Of a stretch of DNA of 64,000 bases, positions 59,720 to 64,000 are shown piece by piece. The notes beneath the pieces are model-generated. The model was not told where the DNA came from, ran no database searches, and saw nothing but the letters and a program-made list of their open reading frames with translations. The position numbers were made by a program, and so were the translations under genes. The DNA lies in assembly GCF_024655565.1 (NCBI RefSeq), contig NZ_JANKOF010000007.1, positions 38,061-102,060 of the forward strand, in the 5' to 3' direction. The DNA is from Nitratireductor sp. ZSWI3. Lineage in GTDB: Bacteria > Pseudomonadota > Alphaproteobacteria > Rhizobiales > Rhizobiaceae. Position 1 is the stretch's first letter; each line of letters opens with the position of its first letter.

Positions 59720-60639
59720 CCGACGATCAGAAGCACGATCGGGATGGTGAAGAAGGCAAGGATCGTCTGCATCGTGGTGGCCGACGCGTAGAGCGGCGCA
59801 TCGCCGCCGAGCTGGCGGGCGAGCAGGTAGCCGTTCATCGCCGTCGGCACCGCCGCGCACAGCGCCAGATATCCGAGCGCCGGACCTGAGATGCCGAAGG
59901 CGAGCGCGATCGAGATCAGCAGCACCGGAAAGAAGACGAGCTTCAGCAGAACCGCGATCCACAGCGCGCCGTCGGCGCTGACGAGGTCGCCCGGCCTGAG
60001 CCCGGCGCCGATGGTCAAAAGGCCCATGCCGAGGGCGGCCCGCCCCACCAGATCGAGCGTCTGGTTGAGCGGCGCATAGAGGCCGAAGGGCGTGAGCCGC
60101 AGGACGATGGCGCCGGCGGCCGCGATGATCAGCGGGTTGCGCGCCACGTCGCGCAGCACCCTGGACCACGGGGCGGCACTGTCGGCGAACCGCGTGACGA
60201 CGAACACCGAGGCGATGTTGACGGGTATGATGATCGCCGCCATCACCAGCGCCACCACGGCCGCACCCTCCGGCGGAAACAGCTTTTGCGCGACGGCGAG
60301 CGCCATGAAGCCGTTCCAGCGGATCGCCGTCTGAAAGACGGAAGAATACTGGCCGTGGGAGACGAGCCCGGACGTTTTCAGGACAGGCCAGAGCGCCAGC
60401 ACGAAGGCGATCATGGCCAGAACGGCGATCATCAGCGCGGCCAGCATGGCGTCGAGCCGAAGGCTGGTGAAATCGGCGTTCAGGATCGTGATGAACAGAA
60501 GGGCCGGATAGAGGAACCAGTAGCAGAGCTGTTCCAGGCCCGGCCAGGTCCCGTCGTCGACAATCGGCAGATGCCGCAGCGCGTTGCCGGCGACGATCAG
60601 GAGGAAGATCGGCAGGATGCTTTCGAAAATGGCGATCAT
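59701..60639 (-). CDS. AEC family transporter
   Basis: 312 residues with about ten helices in the auxin efflux carrier / malonate transporter pattern: IAIFESILPIFLLIVAGNALRH at the start, NADFTSL, SVFQTAIRWNGFMAL and GMGLLTIGAGLRP in the middle, and VPTAMNGYLLARQLGGDAPL near the end. Bacterial members move dicarboxylates such as malonate or are uncharacterised. Transcribed alone, convergent with the AidB-like gene. Confidence 0.88.
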   Translation of the reverse strand: MIAIFESILPIFLLIVAGNALRHLPIVDDGTWPGLEQLCYWFLYPALLFITILNADFTSLRLDAMLAALMIAVLAMIAFVLALWPVLKTSGLVSHGQYSSVFQTAIRWNGFMALAVAQKLFPPEGAAVVALVMAAIIIPVNIASVFVVTRFADSAAPWSRVLRDVARNPLIIAAAGAIVLRLTPFGLYAPLNQTLDLVGRAALGMGLLTIGAGLRPGDLVSADGALWIAVLLKLVFFPVLLISIALAFGISGPALGYLALCAAVPTAMNGYLLARQLGGDAPLYASATTMQTILAFFTIPIVLLIVGQLASG

Positions 60640-60801
60640 CGGGAGTATCCGGGCAGGGAAGGGTCCCCGTGCGTAATCGGCATCCCCATCGCTGTAAACC
60701 CATGCCGCTGCATTGCGCCGCTGTGAAAATTAACCTTAACGAATGGTAAGCGTTGCGGCGGGTTTTGTTGAAGTCCAGTGTGCGCTCGGAGAAAGAAGCC
60801 G

Positions 60802-61338
60802 ATGAGCCGCATTTTCACGATTCTACTGTCGCTCTACTGGGGGACGTCCTTTGCGACGGCCGCCTGGGCGGCGTTGCCTGCGGACGGGGTGGCGGTCGGC
60901 ACGCCGTGGTGGCTGGCCGGGGCGTTCGGCCTCGTCCTCGCCAATGCGCTCGTCGCCGTGCTGTTCGCCTGGAGCCTGATCGCCGCTCTTCTGGAGTGCG
61001 AGGCCAATCGGGTCGAGACGGAGCAGGTGACGCGGCTGGCTTGCGGCGGCGCAGTGGTGGTCCTGCTCGCAACGGCCCTCGAAGGCGCGTTGCTGCATGG
61101 CCGCGACCTGACGGGGCAGGCCGAATCGGCGGCGCTCCTGGCAATCCTTGTCAGTCATCTGGTGATTCATCTGGAGACGCGCGACTGGAAACTGCAGGAG
61201 ACGCGGGTGGTCCAGCTTTCCGATCAGCCGGCAACATCCAGCGCGCGCAATGCCATGCATGGATCGCTGATCGGCCGGCTTGTCGTTCCCTGGAGCTTGG
61301 CCCGGAGCCTTCCGGCAACCGACGATAGGGGCCGCTGA
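60802..61338 (+). CDS. Predicted four-helix membrane protein of unknown function
   Basis: 178 residues from the ATG at 60802, preceded by GGAGAAAG. Four hydrophobic segments are visible (IFTILLSLYWGTSFATAAW; LAGAFGLVLANALVAVLFAW; LACGGAVVVLLATALEGALL; SAALLAILVSHLVIHL), followed by a 50-residue soluble tail. I do not recognise a family. Its stop shares one base with the next start (TGATG), so the two are translated together. The region before it is AT-rich and likely holds the promoter. Confidence 0.7.
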   Translation: MSRIFTILLSLYWGTSFATAAWAALPADGVAVGTPWWLAGAFGLVLANALVAVLFAWSLIAALLECEANRVETEQVTRLACGGAVVVLLATALEGALLHGRDLTGQAESAALLAILVSHLVIHLETRDWKLQETRVVQLSDQPATSSARNAMHGSLIGRLVVPWSLARSLPATDDRGR

Positions 61339-61676
61339 TGCGCTACCTCCTGATCTTCTGGGCGCTGCCGATGGGGTTGTTCTGGGGCTGGTACGGCCTG
61401 TCCTATCACGACATGAACTTCGGCCTGGCTTTCCTCAGCCGCGACATGAACGACCTGTTCTTCAATCTCTACGGCGAAATCCTGGGGATCGATCCGAAGA
61501 CGATTCCCGGGCTCGCGGCGCGGGCCTGCGTGTTCGATTCCTTCCTGCTGATGGGGCTCGTCGCCTTCCGCCGGCGCAAGGCGCTATGGGCCTGGCTGAA
61601 GGAGAAGCGCGCCGCCTATGCGGGCGAAGACGCGGTGCCGCCGCCCAGCGCGCGCAACCTGTCGAGCGCGCCCTGA
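61338..61676 (+). CDS. DUF6105-like small membrane protein
   Basis: 112 residues. One clear N-terminal helix ([21 protein letters not shown]), a conserved-looking middle ([21 protein letters not shown]) and a second helix ([14 protein letters not shown]) followed by a basic RRRK stretch. It resembles the family I recall as DUF6105 in Rhizobiales, function unknown. It is coupled to the preceding membrane-protein gene, and its last 61 bases overlap the end of ruvX on the other strand. Confidence 0.75.
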   Translation: MRYLLIFWALPMGLFWGWYGLSYHDMNFGLAFLSRDMNDLFFNLYGEILGIDPKTIPGLAARACVFDSFLLMGLVAFRRRKALWAWLKEKRAAYAGEDAVPPPSARNLSSAP

Positions 61677-62107
61677 AGAATGAAGGCCGCCGCCGCCGAA
61701 TCGATGCGTTCGGCGCGCTTTCTGCGTGACACGTCCATCTCCAGCAGCGCGCGTTCGGCGGCGATCGTCGACATGCGCTCGTCCCAGAAGGCGACCGGCA
61801 GCGGCGTCAGCCGTTCGAGATTGCGCACGAACGCACGGGTGGACTGGGCGCGGGGGCCCTCGCTGCCATCCATGTTCACCGGCAGGCCGATGACGATCGC
61901 GCCGACATTGTCGCGCTCGAACGAGGCCAACAGCGCCTCGACGTCCTGAGTGAATTTGCGCCTCAGGATCACCGGCCGTGGATTGGCAAGCGACAGGCCG
62001 CGGTCGGAGACTGCCAGCCCGATCGTCTTCGTGCCGAGGTCGAGCCCGGCAAGCGTCTGGCCTTCTTCGAGAAGGGCCGGGAGTTCCGCCAGATCGATCA
62101 CGGACAA
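61616..62107 (-). CDS. ruvX: Putative pre-16S rRNA nuclease / Holliday junction resolvase YqgF
   Basis: 163 residues from a TTG at 62107, chosen because AGGAG lies nine bases upstream; the next candidate, a GTG at 62101, is spaced too far. The RNase H-like fold has [15 protein letters not shown] at the start, [17 protein letters not shown] and [10 protein letters not shown], the family's three acidic-site segments. It is needed for 16S rRNA 5' maturation in E. coli. Divergent from the MBL gene. Confidence 0.93.
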   Translation of the reverse strand: MSVIDLAELPALLEEGQTLAGLDLGTKTIGLAVSDRGLSLANPRPVILRRKFTQDVEALLASFERDNVGAIVIGLPVNMDGSEGPRAQSTRAFVRNLERLTPLPVAFWDERMSTIAAERALLEMDVSRRKRAERIDSAAAAFILQGALDRLRALGGGTASSPA

Positions 62108-62231
62108 GACGTGCTGCTCCTTTTAAGTATAGGAAAGGTGTTCTATCCGTGACGCGGTCACAGGAAAAGCACGAACATCCGCCAGGATTCGGTGCGTCCG
62201 GAAAAAGCCGCAAGAGACAGGAGGATTTCTC

Positions 62232-62939
62232 ATGAGACTGACATGGTACGGCCATTCCGCCTTTCGGGTCGAGGCTGGCGCGGCGCGCATCCTGATCGAT
62301 CCGTTCCTGAGCGGCAATCCGTCGTGGGGCCAAAGCTGGGAAGGGCCGGCAGAGGGCATCACCCATGTACTCCTGACCCATGGGCACGACGACCATATCG
62401 GCGATGCCGCCGAGATCCTGAAAAAGACCGGCGCGATGCTGGTCGGCAATTTCGAGGTCTGCCGCTTCCTGGTGGGTAAGGGCGTCGATGAGGGCAAGAT
62501 CAACCCCGGTAACCACGGCGGCACGGTCGATTGCGGCGGGTTCACCACCACCTTCGTCAACGCGCTGCATTCCTCTTCTTCGGCGGCAAGCGGCGGGGGG
62601 AACACCTATCTCGGCAATCCGGCCGGCCTCGTCCTGCATTTCCCCGAGGACAAGACGCTCTATCACATGGGCGATACGGACATTTTCGGCGACATGGCGC
62701 TGATCGACGAATTGCACCAGCCGGCGGTCGGCCTGGTGCCCATCGGCGACCGCTTCACCATGGGCGGCGCGGTGGCGGCCCTTGCCTGCCAGCGCTATTT
62801 CCATTTCGAGAAGGTCGTGCCCTGCCATTTCGGCACCTTCCCGATGATCGACCGGACGGCGGACAAATTCGTCGACGGGCTCGAGGGCTCGAAGACCGAG
62901 GTGCTGCTGCCGAAGATCGGCGAGGCGTTCGAGATCTAG
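62232..62939 (+). CDS. MBL-fold metal-dependent hydrolase, UPF0173 family
   Basis: 235 residues. Starts [14 protein letters not shown] and carries the metallo-beta-lactamase motif [10 protein letters not shown] near residue 50, a later [10 protein letters not shown] and a C-terminal PCHFGTFP, all typical of the UPF0173 (YtkL) group. Two metal ions are expected; the substrate is unknown. Its place between ruvX and gatC is common in Rhizobiales. Preceded by AGGAGG. Confidence 0.92.
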   Translation: MRLTWYGHSAFRVEAGAARILIDPFLSGNPSWGQSWEGPAEGITHVLLTHGHDDHIGDAAEILKKTGAMLVGNFEVCRFLVGKGVDEGKINPGNHGGTVDCGGFTTTFVNALHSSSSAASGGGNTYLGNPAGLVLHFPEDKTLYHMGDTDIFGDMALIDELHQPAVGLVPIGDRFTMGGAVAALACQRYFHFEKVVPCHFGTFPMIDRTADKFVDGLEGSKTEVLLPKIGEAFEI

Positions 62940-62951
62940 CAACTCGCTTTC

Positions 62952-62975
62952 CCGCATTTGCGACTGCAAAATGCC
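62952..62975. repeat. Possible degenerate copy of the palindromic repeat
   Basis: CCGCATTTGCGACTGCAAAATGC here shares GACTGCAAAATGC (62962-62974) and the preceding CCGCATTT with the repeat at 57922-57967, as if the intervening hairpin were deleted. It also folds on itself (GCATTT/AAATGC). Short, so chance is not excluded. Confidence 0.35.
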
Positions 62976-63127
62976 ATGGCAATTCGGGAGGGCGTGCGGG
63001 GTTGGCGGTTGCGCGCTGCCCGCCTGCCGATTATAGCCGTGGCGCAACAGCATTGCATTCGCCGGGGCATCCTGTTGGTCGGCCCCCGCAATGCGCAACG
63101 ACAGAAGACAGAGCGCCGGAGAGCACC

Positions 63128-63415
63128 ATGTCCGTGGACATCGATACCGTGAAGCGCGTCGCGCGGCTTGCCCGCATCGCCGTCGACGAAAGCGACGCAG
63201 AGCGCATGACGGGCGAACTGAACGCCATTCTCGGCTTTGTCGAGCAACTGGACGAGGTCGACGTCGCGGGGATCGAGCCGATGACCTCGGTCATTCCGAT
63301 GGCGATGAAGAAGCGCGTCGATCAGGTGACCGACGGCAGCAAGGCCGACGACGTCGTCGCCAATGCGCCGGTCTCGGAAGACAATTTCTTCGTCGTGCCG
63401 AAAGTGGTCGAATAG
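63128..63415 (+). CDS. gatC: Asp-tRNA(Asn)/Glu-tRNA(Gln) amidotransferase subunit C
   Basis: 95 residues, standard for GatC. Starts [21 protein letters not shown], followed by [24 protein letters not shown] and ending [13 protein letters not shown], all family-typical. It stabilises the GatAB transamidase that converts Glu-tRNA(Gln) and Asp-tRNA(Asn) to the correct amides. It precedes gatA by 52 bp; the 188 bp upstream probably hold the promoter. Confidence 0.96.
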   Translation: MSVDIDTVKRVARLARIAVDESDAERMTGELNAILGFVEQLDEVDVAGIEPMTSVIPMAMKKRVDQVTDGSKADDVVANAPVSEDNFFVVPKVVE

Positions 63416-63467
63416 AGCCGCAGTCCCAAGCACCGCACAATACGCCCCAGGCCTCAACGGAATCTCC

Positions 63468-64000
63468 ATGACCGAGCTCACGCAACTGACCATCGCCGAA
63501 GCGCGCCAGAAGCTGGCCGCAAAGGCCTTTTCCGCCCTGGAACTGACCGATGCCTATCTGGCGGCGATCGACGCGGCGAACGACAAGCTCAACGCCTATG
63601 TCGCGGTGACGCACGACAAGGCCCGCGCCATGGCGCGGGACAGCGACGCGCGCCTGGTCAGGGGCGAGGGCGGGGCGCTGGAAGGCATTCCGCTCGGCAT
63701 CAAGGACCTGTTCGCCACCGAGGGCGTGCACACGCAGGCGGCGAGCCATATCCTAGACGGCTTCAAGCCGCGCTATGAATCGACCGTGACGGCCAATCTG
63801 TGGGCCGACGGCGCGGTGATGCTCGGCAAGCTCAACATGGACGAGTTCGCCATGGGCTCCTCCAACGAGACCTCCTATTACGGGCCGGTGATCAATCCTT
63901 GGCGCGCCGAGGGTTCGAACGCCGATCTCGTGCCCGGCGGCTCCTCCGGCGGCTCGGCGGCCGCCGTCGCCGCGCTCCTGTGCGCCGGCGCAACCGCCAC
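63468..64000 (+). CDS. gatA: Asp-tRNA(Asn)/Glu-tRNA(Gln) amidotransferase subunit A, 5' part
   Basis: The first 177 residues are visible; the gene runs off the right edge. The amidase-signature domain is recognised by [13 protein letters not shown], containing the catalytic lysine, and by [13 protein letters not shown] near the edge with the cis-serine of the Ser-Ser-Lys triad. GatA frees ammonia from glutamine for tRNA transamidation. It follows gatC on the same strand. Confidence 0.96.
   Translation, partial: MTELTQLTIAEARQKLAAKAFSALELTDAYLAAIDAANDKLNAYVAVTHDKARAMARDSDARLVRGEGGALEGIPLGIKDLFATEGVHTQAASHILDGFKPRYESTVTANLWADGAVMLGKLNMDEFAMGSSNETSYYGPVINPWRAEGSNADLVPGGSSGGSAAAVAALLCAGATA

Noticed and set aside
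1..64000. tRNA, rRNA or CRISPR arrays
   Set aside because: Reading the intergenic regions showed no tRNA-like T-loop motifs with paired arms, no rRNA blocks and no regularly spaced direct repeats. A covariance scan would be needed to be certain.

Overview
The window looks like a chromosomal segment of a high-GC alphaproteobacterium of the Rhizobiales (Hyphomicrobiales), most likely near Mesorhizobium, Nitratireductor or Aminobacter. This is inferred from the housekeeping gene order (pyrB-pyrC-plsY-dprA-topA-rnr; ruvX, an MBL hydrolase, gatC-gatA), the heterotetrameric sarcosine oxidase operon, two tripartite tricarboxylate (TTT) transporters, a rhizobial palindromic repeat and an Agrobacterium-like alginate locus. 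No rRNA, tRNA or CRISPR array was seen.

1-9.4 kb holds two neighbouring TTT operons on the minus strand. The first is iclR-tctC-tctB-tctA-CoA-transferase, with a pair of palindromes in front of iclR. The second is tctC-tctB-tctA-M20 deacylase, with a divergent LysR gene. 9.7-14.3 kb is a compact Csu/spore-coat-U chaperone-usher pilus cluster (pilin, chaperone, usher, two-domain tip), visibly less GC-rich than its surroundings. 14.3-20.7 kb has a GlxA-type AraC regulator divergent from soxBDAG, for sarcosine demethylation. 20.7-27 kb carries an M48 membrane protease with a cysteine-rich tail, then a colinear trio: exported DUF1963 protein, membrane-anchored helical protein, and exported TPR-CHAT predicted protease.

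27.2-40 kb is one long operon behind a FCD-type GntR regulator. It has an oligosaccharide ABC importer of the AlgS/AlgM1/AlgM2/AlgQ kind, a 776-residue PL15 exo-alginate lyase whose catalytic residues fall at the same numbers as in Agrobacterium Atu3025, and a probable DEH reductase. It then continues into four genes not expected for simple alginate use: a leaderless SGNH esterase, a D-2-hydroxyacid dehydrogenase, a TIM-barrel isomerase and a glucarate-dehydratase-like enzyme. 40.3-44.2 kb is metal and cofactor acquisition: zinT behind a Zur-like box, then a cobalamin riboswitch leading a btuF-btuC-btuD-like importer.

44.3-64 kb is mostly core: dusA, a TauE-family exporter, NUDIX, DUF983, rnr, topA, dprA, plsY, pyrC (lacking the metal-binding HxH, so probably a structural pseudo-dihydroorotase), pyrB, an intact IS5/IS427-type insertion sequence sitting at the edge of a RIME-like palindromic repeat, an AidB-like flavoprotein, an AEC transporter, two small membrane proteins, ruvX (TTG start), an MBL hydrolase, gatC and the 5' part of gatA.
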